Source of the DNA: an uncultured Nocardioides sp.
Lineage (GTDB): Bacteria; Actinomycetota; Actinomycetes; Propionibacteriales; Nocardioidaceae
Direction of reading: 5' to 3'
NCBI RefSeq assembly: GCF_947488025.1
Contig: NZ_CANKYS010000004.1
Location: 1 to 64,000 of the forward strand
Length of the DNA stretch: 64,000 nucleotides
This document shows, piece after piece, positions 53,880 to 63,693 of this stretch. Under the pieces are notes generated by a model. It saw only the letters and a list, made by a program, of their open reading frames with translations, did no database searches and was not told where the DNA came from. Each line of letters opens with the position of its first letter. Positions within the stretch are counted from its first letter, which is position 1. The translations under genes and the position numbers were made by a program.

Positions 53880-53953
53880 GAAGTCCGTCACTTCGAGGGG
53901 GTTGTTTGCCCCTTCAGGTGACGGACTCCCCGCTCGAGCGGGGACTCTGCGGG
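53880..53953. repeat. 74-bp double-hairpin element (type C), intergenic copy
   Basis: GAAGTCCGTCACTTCGAGG pairs with CTTCAGGTGACGGAC, followed by a second hairpin CCCCGCTCGAGCGGGG. The parts and order match the copy at 36373-36446. It sits between convergent genes. Confidence 0.82.
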
Positions 53954-53980
53954 CGAGGGCCTGCCGGAAGTCGCCCAGCC

Positions 53981-55531
53981 TCAGACGGCGGCGACCGTCA
54001 GCACCACCCGCGCGCGCTCGTCGCCGGTCGACCACCGGCGGCGGACGCGGAGCAGGCGGGCCGTGGACCAGGCGAGGAAGGGGAGCGCCACCACGGCCGG
54101 GACCCACGCCCACGGGAGCGCGGCGAGGCCGGTGAAGAGCATCGCGGTCAGCGTCGTGACCAGCGAGAGCCGCCCGGCGTACCCGGCCATCGCGGCGTGC
54201 GGGGCAGGCGTGGCCCGCGGCGAGGAGAGGTCGACCGAGTAGGGCGACCGGATCGACCAGGTCATCACGATCGCCAGCACCTGCACGACCACGACCAGCC
54301 AGCACGACGCCACCGCCACGCCCACCGCGAGCGGCGGCAGGCCGTTGCGCAGCAGCGCCAGCACGACGGTCACGCCCGACACGACGGCCATGCACTCCGC
54401 GACCACCAGGGCGCGTACGTCGAACACGTCGGCCGCGGACACCGGCAGCGTCTCGCGCCAGACCATCCCCTTGCCGTCGAGGCACCAGGCGTTGACGCCG
54501 AAGAGCAGCGCCGCGCCGCTCGCGGTCAGGCCGGGCAGCAGCAGCACCGTGCCCCACTCGAGGCCGGCGACGAGCGCGACCAGCCCGGGGCCGATCCCGA
54601 GAACCATCAGTCCGCGGCGCATGCCGACCGAGCGCCACACCGACCCGCGGTCCAGACGGCGCAGCAGGGCGCGGTCGGCGGATCCCCAGCGGGGCTCGGG
54701 CACGGGCCGCGCCTCGTGCACGCCGGACTGCACGCGCAGCTCCTCGCGCGGCGGCAGCCCGAGCGCCCAGCCGGCCGGGCGGGCGCCGACCACGACGGCC
54801 GCCACGGCGAGCAGCAGCAGCGCCCCGGCCGCCAGGGGCCAGCGGCCGGTCTGCGCGGTGTCGGCGACCCAGGTGGTCGGGAGGGCGCGGGCCAGGGGCG
54901 CGAGCGCTCCCGCGAGGTGGAGCCCAGCGAGGAGGACGACGACGGCTCCGGCGGTGAGGCGTACGACGAGCACGCCGCGCGCGGTGCGGCGTACGCCCTC
55001 GACGGCCCAGCCGGCGGCCTGCCCGAGCGCGGTCGCGGCGAGGACCCACGCCAGGACGACGAGCTGGGCGCCGAGGAGGCGCTCGGGCGGCGCGACCAGC
55101 GCGGTGATCGCGAGCAGCCCCCAGCCCTGGACCAGCCAGGCGAGGTTGACCGGGGCGAGGACCAGGGCGCCGAGGTGCTCGGTGACGGGACTGATCGGGT
55201 GGACGGACGCCTCGCTGCGCGACAGCAGCTCGCGGCCCCCGCCGCTGCCCATCGCGGCGCCGATCGCCAGCAGCAGGAAGCCGGCGAAGGCGGCGCCGAG
55301 GTTGCTCTCGAGGGCCGCGAGCGCGCGCTCGAGCGGCGCCGACTCCACGGCGTGCAGGTCGACCCGCGTCGGCGCGACGGCGAAGACCGCTGTCAGCACG
55401 ACCACGACGGCGAGGCCGAGGAGAGCCGCGCCGCGACGGCGTACGGTCCCCGCGCGGAACCTCATCAGGTGGCGGGTGTCGCGGGCCGCCTCGAGCCAGG
55501 TGCTGGAGAAGGTGTCAGTCGAGGAGGGCAC
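53981..55531 (-). CDS. ABC-2-type transporter permease
   Basis: 516 residues with about 12 membrane helices arranged as two halves. It opens with STWLEAARDTRHLMRFRAG, an amphipathic coupling region common to ABC-2-like permeases. No catalytic motif is expected. Its start overlaps the ATPase gene's stop by 17 bases, so it forms a transporter with that ATPase. Substrate unknown. Confidence 0.8.
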   Translation of the reverse strand: MPSSTDTFSSTWLEAARDTRHLMRFRAGTVRRRGAALLGLAVVVVLTAVFAVAPTRVDLHAVESAPLERALAALESNLGAAFAGFLLLAIGAAMGSGGGRELLSRSEASVHPISPVTEHLGALVLAPVNLAWLVQGWGLLAITALVAPPERLLGAQLVVLAWVLAATALGQAAGWAVEGVRRTARGVLVVRLTAGAVVVLLAGLHLAGALAPLARALPTTWVADTAQTGRWPLAAGALLLLAVAAVVVGARPAGWALGLPPREELRVQSGVHEARPVPEPRWGSADRALLRRLDRGSVWRSVGMRRGLMVLGIGPGLVALVAGLEWGTVLLLPGLTASGAALLFGVNAWCLDGKGMVWRETLPVSAADVFDVRALVVAECMAVVSGVTVVLALLRNGLPPLAVGVAVASCWLVVVVQVLAIVMTWSIRSPYSVDLSSPRATPAPHAAMAGYAGRLSLVTTLTAMLFTGLAALPWAWVPAVVALPFLAWSTARLLRVRRRWSTGDERARVVLTVAAV

Positions 55532-56213
55532 GGTAGGCCTCGCCGGTGAGGTCGCCGGCCTGCATCGCGGCGACGCGGTTGCCGCCGCGCAGCACGACCG
55601 CCTCGCCGCAGGCCTCGAGCGCGAGGTCGCGCAGGTGGGTGGAGAGCAGGACGCAGGCGCCGCGGGCGCGCGCGTCGGCGACGACCTCGAGGGTCGCCTC
55701 GACGCCGAGCGGGTCGACGCCGTCGAACGGCTCGTCGAGCAGCAGCACGGCCGGCTCGTGGAGCGCGGCGAGGACGACGCTGAGGCGGCGGCTCATGCCG
55801 TGGCTGAAGCCGCCGACCACGCGGTGGGCGACGTCGCCGAGCTCGAAGCGCTCGAGCAGGTCGCGGCCGCGCTCCTCCCAGTCGTCCATCCGGCGCAGGC
55901 GTGCGCTGAGCTGGAGGTGCTCCCACGGCGTCGCGCGCGGGACGAGGCCGCCGACGTCGGGGCAGTAGCCGACGGCGCGCTTCACGCCGAGGGCGTCGGT
56001 GGCGGCGTCGTGACCGGCGACGGTCACCGCGCCGGAGGTGGGCGGCACGACCCCGGCGAGGACCTTCATCGTCGTCGACTTGCCGGCGCCGTTGCGTCCG
56101 AGCAGGGCCGTCGCGCGCCCGCTGTCGGCGGTCAGGTCGACACCCGCGACGGCCTCGACGTCGCCGAAGCGGACGTGCAGGTCGCGGACGACGACGGCGG
56201 GGGTCTGGCTCAC
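55515..56213 (-). CDS. ABC transporter ATPase (ABC-2/drug-export class)
   Basis: 232 residues from the GTG at 56213. Walker A GRNGAGKST and Walker B LLLDEPFDGVD are intact. The signature motif reads FSHGMSRRL, a variant of the usual LSGGQ; ATPases of this export class often deviate here. An in-frame extension to 56327 is open only because a clustered repeat is read through, so it is unlikely to be translated. Confidence 0.85.
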   Translation of the reverse strand: MSQTPAVVVRDLHVRFGDVEAVAGVDLTADSGRATALLGRNGAGKSTTMKVLAGVVPPTSGAVTVAGHDAATDALGVKRAVGYCPDVGGLVPRATPWEHLQLSARLRRMDDWEERGRDLLERFELGDVAHRVVGGFSHGMSRRLSVVLAALHEPAVLLLDEPFDGVDPLGVEATLEVVADARARGACVLLSTHLRDLALEACGEAVVLRGGNRVAAMQAGDLTGEAYRALLD

Positions 56214-56255
56214 CGCACGATTCTCGCCGAGTCGGCGCATCTCCACAGGCGAATC

Positions 56256-56392
56256 GACCGGGCGCTTCCTGCCCGTCCCAGACGCCGACCGGGCGCTTCC
56301 TGCCCGTCCCGGACGCCGACCGGGCACCTCCTGCCCGTGTTGCGGCAGGAAGCGCCCGGTCGGTGAGGCTGACGGGCAGGAAGCGCCCGGTC
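56256..56392. repeat. Cluster of five 22-bp units in two orientations
   Basis: GACCGGGCGCTTCCTGCCCG occurs at 56256, 56287 and (diverged) 56318, a 31-base period, then as its reverse complement at 56344 and 56371. The array can fold into a long hairpin and fills the gap between the ABC ATPase and FadB genes. It is not a CRISPR: the spacers are the same short sequence and direction switches. Confidence 0.85.
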
Positions 56393-56400
56393 ACGTGTGG

Positions 56401-58620
56401 TCAGGCGGGGAAGGACTCGCCCTTCGCCGCGAGGTCGCGGAGGTACGCCGTCGGGCGGAAGCGGTCGCCGTACGCCTCGGCGAGCTCGTCGGCACGGGCC
56501 AGGAAGGCGTCGAGGCCGATCGGGCCGACGCCGTGGCCGGTCTCGTCGAGCGCCTGCCAGCCGGTCATGAACTGGGCGGCGCCGCCGGTGAGCGCCGGGA
56601 AGCCGATGCCCATGATCGAGCCGATGTTGGCCGCCGCGGCCGAGGTGATCACGCCCTCCTCGAAGCACTTCGCGGTCTCGAGGGCCTCGATGAAGAGCAT
56701 CCGGTCGCGCACGTCGCGGATCGGGACCTGCTGCTCCGCGACGGGGAAGTGCTCGGCGAGCCCGGGCCACAGCGTCGTACGCCGCCCGTTGTCGTCGTAG
56801 TCGTAGAAGCCCGCACCCTTGAGCCGCGAGGGCCGGCCGAGGCCGATCATCGTCTCGATCACCGCACCTGCCGGATAGTCGCCAAGGTCGATGCCCTCGC
56901 GCTCGGCGGCGTCCTCGGTGGCCTTGCGGATCTTGGCCATCAGCTCCATGTTGAGCTCGTCGCTGATCTGCAGCGGCCCGACCGGGAAGCCTGCCGAGGT
57001 CGCGGCCCGCTCCAGCGAGACCGGGTGCACGCCCTCGGCGAGCATGGCGAGGCCCTCGTTGATCTGGGTGCCGATGACGCGCGAGGTGTAGAAGCCGCGC
57101 GAGTCGTTGACGACGATCGGCGTCTTGCGGATCTGCTGCACGACGTCGTACGCCTTGGCGAGCGCGGCGTCCGAGGTCTCCGCTCCGCGGATGATCTCCA
57201 CCAGCGGCATCTTGTCGACAGGGCTGAAGAAGTGCAGCCCGATGAAGTCCGCGGGGCGGTCGACACCGGTCGCCAGCTCGGTGATCGGCAGGGTGGAGGT
57301 GTTCGAGCACAGCAGCGCGTCCGCGTGGACGTGCGGCGCCACCTCGGCGAACACCTTGGCCTTGAGCGACGGGTCCTCGAAGACGGCCTCGATGACGAGG
57401 TCGCAGCCGGCGAGGTCGGCGGCGTCGGCGGTCGGCGTGATGCGACCGAGCAGCTCGTCGGCCTTGTCCTGCGTGATCTTGCCGCGCTCGACGCCCTTGG
57501 CGTTGAGCTTGGCGGTGTACGCCTTGCCCTTCTCCGCGGCCTCGAGCGAGACGTCCTTGAGCACGACCTGCATGCCGGCGCGGGCGCACGAGTAGGCGAT
57601 GCCGGCGCCCATCATCCCGGCGCCGAGGACGGCCACCTTCGTCGCCTGCCAGCGCTCGATGCCCTGGGGGCGCAGCGAACCGGAGTTGATCGCCTGGAGG
57701 TCGAAGAAGAAGGCCTGGATCATGTTCTTGGCCTGCTGGTTGACGACCAGGTTGGTGAAGTAGCGGCTCTCGATGCGCGAGGCGGTGTCGAAGTCGACCT
57801 GCGCACCCTCGACGGCGGCGCTCATGATCGCGCGCGGCGCCGGGTAGACCGCGCCCTTGGTCTGCTTGCGCAGCAACGCCGGGAAGGCCGGCAGGAACTG
57901 CGCGAGCGCGGGGGTCTTCGGCGTCCCGCCGGGCATCTTGTAGCCGGCGCGGTCCCACGGGTTCTTCGCGGAGTCCTCGTCCTGGTGCTCGAGGATCCAC
58001 TTCTTCGCGGCGGGCAAAAGCTCCTCGCGGGTCGGCACGAGCTCGTCGACGAGGCCCTTCGCCAGCGCACCCTGCGGGTCGAACTGGGTGCCGGGCATGA
58101 GCACGTCCATCAGCGCGGACTGCAGGCCCAGCATGCGTACGACGCGGGTGACCCCGCCGCCGCCGGGCAGCAGGCCGAGCGTCGCCTCGGGCAGCCCGAT
58201 CTTGACCGAGCGGTCGTCGACGGCGATCCGGTGGTTGGTCGCGAGCGCGATCTCGAGGCCGCCACCGAGGGCGGCGCCGTTGATGGCCGCGACGACGGGG
58301 CGCGGGTAGGTCTCGAGCCTGCGGAGGCTGGCCTTGACGGCCTCGCCCATCGCGAAGATCTCCTCCGCGTCGTCGGGCGTCGCCTTCATCATGTTCTTGA
58401 GGTTGCCGCCGGCGAAGAAGGTCTTCTTCGCGCTCGTCACGACGACGCCGGTCACGTCGTCGACCTCGTCGTGCAGGCGCCGCACGGCGGCCTCCATCGA
58501 CGCCTGGTAGAGCTCGTTCATCGTGTTCGCGCTGGCCGTCGGGTCGTCCAGGGTCAGCGTCACGATGCCGTCGGCGTCGCGGTCGTAGCGGACGGCGGTC
58601 TGGGTGTCAGTGGTGCTCAT
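56401..58620 (-). CDS. fadB: Fatty-acid oxidation complex alpha subunit FadB
   Basis: 739 residues. The N-terminal crotonase part keeps both catalytic glutamates (GGGLEIALA and GLPEATLGLLPGGGG). The C-terminal 3-hydroxyacyl-CoA dehydrogenase part has the NAD motif VLGAGMMGAGIAYS and the catalytic-histidine region FIGLHFFSPVDKMPLVEI. It carries out enoyl-CoA hydration and hydroxyacyl oxidation in beta-oxidation. The thiolase gene lies upstream in the same direction, with a palindromic repeat between them. The ATG has a GGAGAG ribosome site. Confidence 0.92.
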   Translation of the reverse strand: MSTTDTQTAVRYDRDADGIVTLTLDDPTASANTMNELYQASMEAAVRRLHDEVDDVTGVVVTSAKKTFFAGGNLKNMMKATPDDAEEIFAMGEAVKASLRRLETYPRPVVAAINGAALGGGLEIALATNHRIAVDDRSVKIGLPEATLGLLPGGGGVTRVVRMLGLQSALMDVLMPGTQFDPQGALAKGLVDELVPTREELLPAAKKWILEHQDEDSAKNPWDRAGYKMPGGTPKTPALAQFLPAFPALLRKQTKGAVYPAPRAIMSAAVEGAQVDFDTASRIESRYFTNLVVNQQAKNMIQAFFFDLQAINSGSLRPQGIERWQATKVAVLGAGMMGAGIAYSCARAGMQVVLKDVSLEAAEKGKAYTAKLNAKGVERGKITQDKADELLGRITPTADAADLAGCDLVIEAVFEDPSLKAKVFAEVAPHVHADALLCSNTSTLPITELATGVDRPADFIGLHFFSPVDKMPLVEIIRGAETSDAALAKAYDVVQQIRKTPIVVNDSRGFYTSRVIGTQINEGLAMLAEGVHPVSLERAATSAGFPVGPLQISDELNMELMAKIRKATEDAAEREGIDLGDYPAGAVIETMIGLGRPSRLKGAGFYDYDDNGRRTTLWPGLAEHFPVAEQQVPIRDVRDRMLFIEALETAKCFEEGVITSAAAANIGSIMGIGFPALTGGAAQFMTGWQALDETGHGVGPIGLDAFLARADELAEAYGDRFRPTAYLRDLAAKGESFPA

Positions 58621-58633
58621 TGCTCTCCTTCGC

Positions 58634-58722
58634 TGGTCGAGGAGGGACGAAGTCCCGTCACGAGACCAGGCTCGGCAGGTAGGGGTGGTCTCGTGACGGT
58701 CGCTGCGCGACCTCCTCGACCA
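58634..58722. repeat. Long nested palindrome between fadB and fadA
   Basis: Outer arms TGGTCGAGGAGG / CCTCCTCGACCA and inner arms CGTCACGAGACCA / TGGTCTCGTGACG flank a short loop. This GGTCTCGTGACGG...CCTCCTCGACC type recurs in Nocardioides-like genomes, from memory. It may work as a processing or partial termination site between the two genes. Confidence 0.75.
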
Positions 58723-58731
58723 ACGGGAAGG

Positions 58732-59943
<1,212 letters not shown>

Positions 59944-59950
59944 GTGGGCG

Positions 59951-59979
59951 ATTGTGACACCATTACTGTCACAGTCCAA
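59951..59979 (-). promoter_or_regulatory. fadA promoter with overlapping operator
   Basis: On the minus strand TTGGAC (59979-59974) and CACAAT (59956-59951) are 17 bases apart. The spacer is covered by the palindrome TGTGACA-N7-TGTCACA (59953-59973). The start codon follows seven bases after the -10 box. The divergent MerR gene begins 94 bases away. Confidence 0.65.
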
Positions 59980-60066
59980 CAGGTGTGGCGCGCGTCACCT
60001 GCCGGCCCCGGGTCGCCCACCCGGCGGGGTCTTCGGCGGACGGTGCGCAGACGAGAGGATGGTCCG

Positions 60067-60678
60067 GTGGAGACCGAGCTGCAGGCCGACCGGGAGACCG
60101 GGACGGACGTCGAGCTGCTGACGCTGGACGAGCTGACCGCGCGCACGGGCGTGAGCGCGCGCAACGTGCGGTTCTACGCCTCGCGCGGCCTCGTCCCGCC
60201 TCCCGTACGCCGCGGCCGCTCGGGCTACTACGGTCCCGACCACGTCGCCCGCCTCGAGCTCGTGCGCGAGCTGCAGGGGCACGGGTTCACGCTGTCGGCG
60301 ATCGAGAAGTACGTCGAGCAGATCCCCGCGACCGCCACGCCGTCCGACATCGCCCGCCACCTCTCGCTGCTCGCCCCGGTCACCGGGGACCGGGACGTCG
60401 ACGTGCCGGGCGGCCTGTCCGGCATGGGCATCTCCCCCGACGCCGCCGAGGCCGTCGCCGAGGTGTACGCCGAGCACGGTCGCCAGGTCGCCGAGGAGCT
60501 CTCCGAGATCGTGCGCACCAAGGTGTGGCCGCAGTTCCGCGAGGCCGGCTACACCGCCGAGCAGCTGCGCGAGTTCATCCACCGCCTCAAGCCGCTCACC
60601 ATCGCCGGCCTCGTCACCGCCTACGAGCAGGCGATCGACGACAGCCAGGCGTCGTACGACGCCAAGCGGCCACGATGA
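60067..60678 (+). CDS. MerR-family regulator
   Basis: 203 residues. A MerR helix-turn-helix starts LTLDELTARTGVSARNVRFYASRGL, with GYYGPDHVARLELVRELQGHGF completing the DNA-binding domain. The C-terminus is a helical coupling region without the cysteines of metal sensors. Such MerR proteins often regulate beta-oxidation genes; here the divergent gene is fadA with a palindrome in its promoter. The GTG at 60067 has a GAGAGGA site. It is coupled to the antiporter gene by ATGA. Confidence 0.85.
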   Translation: METELQADRETGTDVELLTLDELTARTGVSARNVRFYASRGLVPPPVRRGRSGYYGPDHVARLELVRELQGHGFTLSAIEKYVEQIPATATPSDIARHLSLLAPVTGDRDVDVPGGLSGMGISPDAAEAVAEVYAEHGRQVAEELSEIVRTKVWPQFREAGYTAEQLREFIHRLKPLTIAGLVTAYEQAIDDSQASYDAKRPR

Positions 60679-61997
60679 CCGGGGGTGCGGTCTACCTCAT
60701 CCTCGGGCTGTCGCTGCTGCTGGCGACGCTCCTGCCGCACCTCACCCGCCGGGTGGCGCTGTCGCCGCCGATGGTCCTCGTCGGGGTCGGCCTCGCCATC
60801 GGCCTGCTGCCCCTCTCGGACGACGTGAGCCTGCAGCCGGAGGACAACCGCGAGCTCATCACCCACGTCACCGAGTTCACCGTGCTGGTGTCCCTCATGG
60901 GCGTCGGGCTGGCGATCGACCGGATCCTCCAGCTGCGGTCGTGGCGCTCGTGGCGGACCTGGTCGCCGGTGTGGCGGATGCTCCTGGTCGCCATGCCGCT
61001 GACCATCCTGGGCACCATGCTCCTCGGCTGGTGGGTCGCCGGGCTGGCACCCGCGGTCGCCCTGCTGCTGGGCGCGGTGCTCGCTCCCACCGACCCGGTG
61101 CTCGCCTCCGACGTGCAGGTGGGCGAGCCGCTCACCGATGACGTCGCCGAGGCCGAGGCCGAGGACGGGGTGGAGGAGGACGACGACATCCGGTTCTCGC
61201 TGACGGCCGAGGCGGGCCTCAACGACGGGCTTGCCTTCCCCTTCGTGCACCTGGCCCTGCTGCTCCTGGCCGGCGGCTTCGGGCTCGCCGATGCCGGAGC
61301 ATGGCTCGGGTGGTACGTCGTCGGCAAGATCGCGATCGGGGTCGCGGTGGGGCTCGGCGCCGGATGGCTCCTGGGCCGACAGGCCTTCCACGCCCGCAAG
61401 GAGGAGCTGCGGCTGGCCGACGCGGGCGAGCCCCTGCTCGCGGTCGCCGCGCTGCTGGCGTCCTACGGCGCAGCGGAGCTCGTCGGCGGCTACGGCTTCC
61501 TGGCCGTCTTCGTGTGTGCGGTGCGGTTGCGCGCCTCCGACCGGGGCAACTCCTACCACCGTGCGATGCACGGCGTCGTGGAGCGCCTCGAACGACTCAT
61601 GACCCTGCTGATCCTGCTCGTCCTCGGGATGGCGATGACCCGCGGGCTGCTCGACCACCTGGACTGGCGCGGCGTCGCCGTGGCGCTGGCGCTCGTGCTG
61701 GTCGTACGCCCGCTGGCGGGCTGGGTGGCCCTCGCGGTGCTCTCGCGCGACGAGCGCGAGGACGGCGGCCTGGACCGCGGGGAGATGGCCGCGGTGGCCT
61801 TCTTCGGGGTGCGCGGCGTCGGCTCGCTGTTCTACCTGGGCTACGCCGTGACCCATGAGCACGTGCCCGACGAACCGTGGCTCTGGTCCACCGTCGCCTT
61901 CACGATCATCGTCTCGGTGATCCTCCACGGCGTCACCGCGACGCCGGCGATGGCGCGCCTCGACGCCCGCAGGAGGGCCGCCTCCACGACTGGGTGA
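60675..61997 (+). CDS. CPA1-type cation/proton antiporter
   Basis: 440 residues with 12 predicted membrane helices. The transport-site segments ALLLGAVLAPTDPVLASDV and TAEAGLNDGLAFPFVHLAL (the ND motif) are conserved. An acidic cytoplasmic loop of about 15 residues (AEAEAEDGVEEDDD) separates them and is unusually charged. It exchanges Na+ or K+ for H+. Translational coupling to a MerR gene is unusual for this family; whether it is controlled together with lipid genes is unclear. Confidence 0.85.
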   Translation: MTGGAVYLILGLSLLLATLLPHLTRRVALSPPMVLVGVGLAIGLLPLSDDVSLQPEDNRELITHVTEFTVLVSLMGVGLAIDRILQLRSWRSWRTWSPVWRMLLVAMPLTILGTMLLGWWVAGLAPAVALLLGAVLAPTDPVLASDVQVGEPLTDDVAEAEAEDGVEEDDDIRFSLTAEAGLNDGLAFPFVHLALLLLAGGFGLADAGAWLGWYVVGKIAIGVAVGLGAGWLLGRQAFHARKEELRLADAGEPLLAVAALLASYGAAELVGGYGFLAVFVCAVRLRASDRGNSYHRAMHGVVERLERLMTLLILLVLGMAMTRGLLDHLDWRGVAVALALVLVVRPLAGWVALAVLSRDEREDGGLDRGEMAAVAFFGVRGVGSLFYLGYAVTHEHVPDEPWLWSTVAFTIIVSVILHGVTATPAMARLDARRRAASTTG

Positions 61998-62100
61998 GGC
62001 GGACGTGCGGTGCGGGCTGACAGAGTGGGTGCATGTTGAGCACCCCACGACGTTCCTCTCCTCCGCTGCGCTCCCCCGACCAACGTCGCGGGGACCCCGC

Positions 62101-62997
62101 ATGAGCACAGTTCTCGTCACCGGTGCCACCGGTTTCATCGGCCGCCGCCTGGTCCCCGCCCTCATCGAGGACGGCCACGACGTCCGTGCCATGACCCGGC
62201 ACCCGGAGTCGTACGACGGCCCGGGTGAGCCGGTCGGCGCCGACGTGTCCGACCGCGCCTCGCTCGACGACGCACTGCGCGGCGTGGACGTCGCGATCTA
62301 CCTCGTCCACTCCCTCGACGACCCCGACTTCGAGCGCAAGGACGCGCAGGCGGCCCGCAACGTCAGCGCCGCCGCGGCCGCCGCCGGCGTGAGGCAGATC
62401 GTCTACATGGGCGGCCTGGGCGACGACGGGGACGACCTGTCCGCCCACCTCCGCTCGCGTCGCGAGGTCGAGCGGCTGCTCGGCGAGGACGGCGTACCCG
62501 TCACGGTGCTGCGCGCGGCGATCGTCGTGGGCCACGGCGGGATCTCGTGGGAGATCACCCGCCAGCTGGTGAAGAACCTCCCGGCGATGGTCGTGCCCAA
62601 GTGGGTCAACACGCGCACCCAGCCGATCGCGCTCGACGACGTGATCCGCTACCTCGCCGGCGTCGTCGACAACGAGCAGGCCCTCGGCCGGGTCTTCGAG
62701 ATCGGCGGCACCGAGCAGCTGACCTACCTCGAGATGATGCGCGTCGCGGGCGAGCTCATCAACGGCCGCTCGATCCCGATCGTCACGGTCCCGGTGCTGA
62801 CCCCGCGGCTGTCCTCGCGCTGGCTCGCGCTCGTGACCGACGTCGACGCCACGACCGGGCGCAACCTGATCGACTCGATGTCGCACGAGGTCGTCGTCAC
62901 GGACACCTCGATCCGCGACGTCGTGCCCGGAGAGCCGCTGTCCTACCGCGAGTCCGTACGACGCGCGCTGGCCGAGCGGGCCGCCTCGGGGGCCTGA
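62101..62997 (+). CDS. NAD(P)-binding NmrA/SDR-like protein
   Basis: 298 residues. Rossmann fold with VLVTGATGFIGRRLVPALIE at the start and IYLVHSLDD plus IVYMGGLGDDG segments typical of atypical short-chain dehydrogenases close to the NmrA/DUF2867-like group. The active-site Tyr-x3-Lys is not evident, so it may bind rather than reduce. The ATG at 62101 has a GGGGA site; a longer frame from 62005 is possible but less likely. Confidence 0.82.
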   Translation: MSTVLVTGATGFIGRRLVPALIEDGHDVRAMTRHPESYDGPGEPVGADVSDRASLDDALRGVDVAIYLVHSLDDPDFERKDAQAARNVSAAAAAAGVRQIVYMGGLGDDGDDLSAHLRSRREVERLLGEDGVPVTVLRAAIVVGHGGISWEITRQLVKNLPAMVVPKWVNTRTQPIALDDVIRYLAGVVDNEQALGRVFEIGGTEQLTYLEMMRVAGELINGRSIPIVTVPVLTPRLSSRWLALVTDVDATTGRNLIDSMSHEVVVTDTSIRDVVPGEPLSYRESVRRALAERAASGA

Positions 62998-62999
62998 CC

Positions 63000-63683
63000 T
63001 CAGAACAGCAGCGGTAGCAGGAACAGCATCGACAGCGACCACGTGATGTGGGTCAGGATCGGCGCCAGCACGCCGCCGCTGGCCCGCCGCTCGAGGCCGC
63101 ACACCGCGCCCAGGACGATGGCGGCGAAGCCGAGCATGATGTTGCCGGTGGCGAGGGTGGCCACGACGTAGGCCAGCGTCGTCCACAGCACCGGGTGCCG
63201 TGGGATGGCGGCGTACATCGCGCCGCGGAAGAACAGCTCCTCGGCGATGCCGTTGAAGAAGGTGATGACCGCGAGCACGGCCAGCGAGCCCTCGTCGGCG
63301 TAAGCCAGGACGGAGCTCACGTAGTCGGCGAGCGGCTCGATCTCGCGCACCACGAGCGATCCGAGGACGAACACCCCGACGAGCAGCAGTCCCAGCAGGA
63401 TCGGCGCCACGACGGGCCGGATCAGGCCCTCCCCGTGCGCGATGCGGCCCAGGTGCAGCCGCCCGGACAGGAACGCGCCGGCCGCCCACACGCCGGCCAG
63501 CACGACCGCCGCGACGTAGAAGACGTTGCTGCCGGGCTCGAGGCGCAGTGACCAGCCGAGGACTGCCGCCCCGACCAGCACGACGATCGCCGCGACGACC
63601 TGGCGGCGGCGGAACGCGGCGGCGGTGTCGCGCTGGTCGCGCGGCACCACGTCCCACAGCGATCGCCGGATGAAGGTGCGCAT
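63000..63683 (-). CDS. CPBP-family intramembrane metalloprotease
   Basis: 227 residues with eight hydrophobic segments. The CPBP (Abi) motif EELFFRG carries the paired glutamates, and the later HITWS histidine completes the active site. Members process prenylated or secreted peptides, and others protect producers against bacteriocins. It ends two bases from the convergent NAD(P)-binding gene. A second intramembrane protease type (M50) occurs at 46166, but the two are not close. Confidence 0.85.
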   Translation of the reverse strand: MRTFIRRSLWDVVPRDQRDTAAAFRRRQVVAAIVVLVGAAVLGWSLRLEPGSNVFYVAAVVLAGVWAAGAFLSGRLHLGRIAHGEGLIRPVVAPILLGLLLVGVFVLGSLVVREIEPLADYVSSVLAYADEGSLAVLAVITFFNGIAEELFFRGAMYAAIPRHPVLWTTLAYVVATLATGNIMLGFAAIVLGAVCGLERRASGGVLAPILTHITWSLSMLFLLPLLF

Positions 63684-63693
63684 GTGCGCCAGC

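Noticed and set aside
55515..56327. Longer start (56327) for the ABC ATPase
   Set aside because: The extra 38 residues come from reading through the clustered repeat; the GTG at 56213 gives the normal family N-terminus.
56256..56392. Regularly spaced repeat resembling a CRISPR array
   Set aside because: The period is 31 bp with only about 9 bp between units, the spacers are near-identical, orientation flips, and no cas gene is near.
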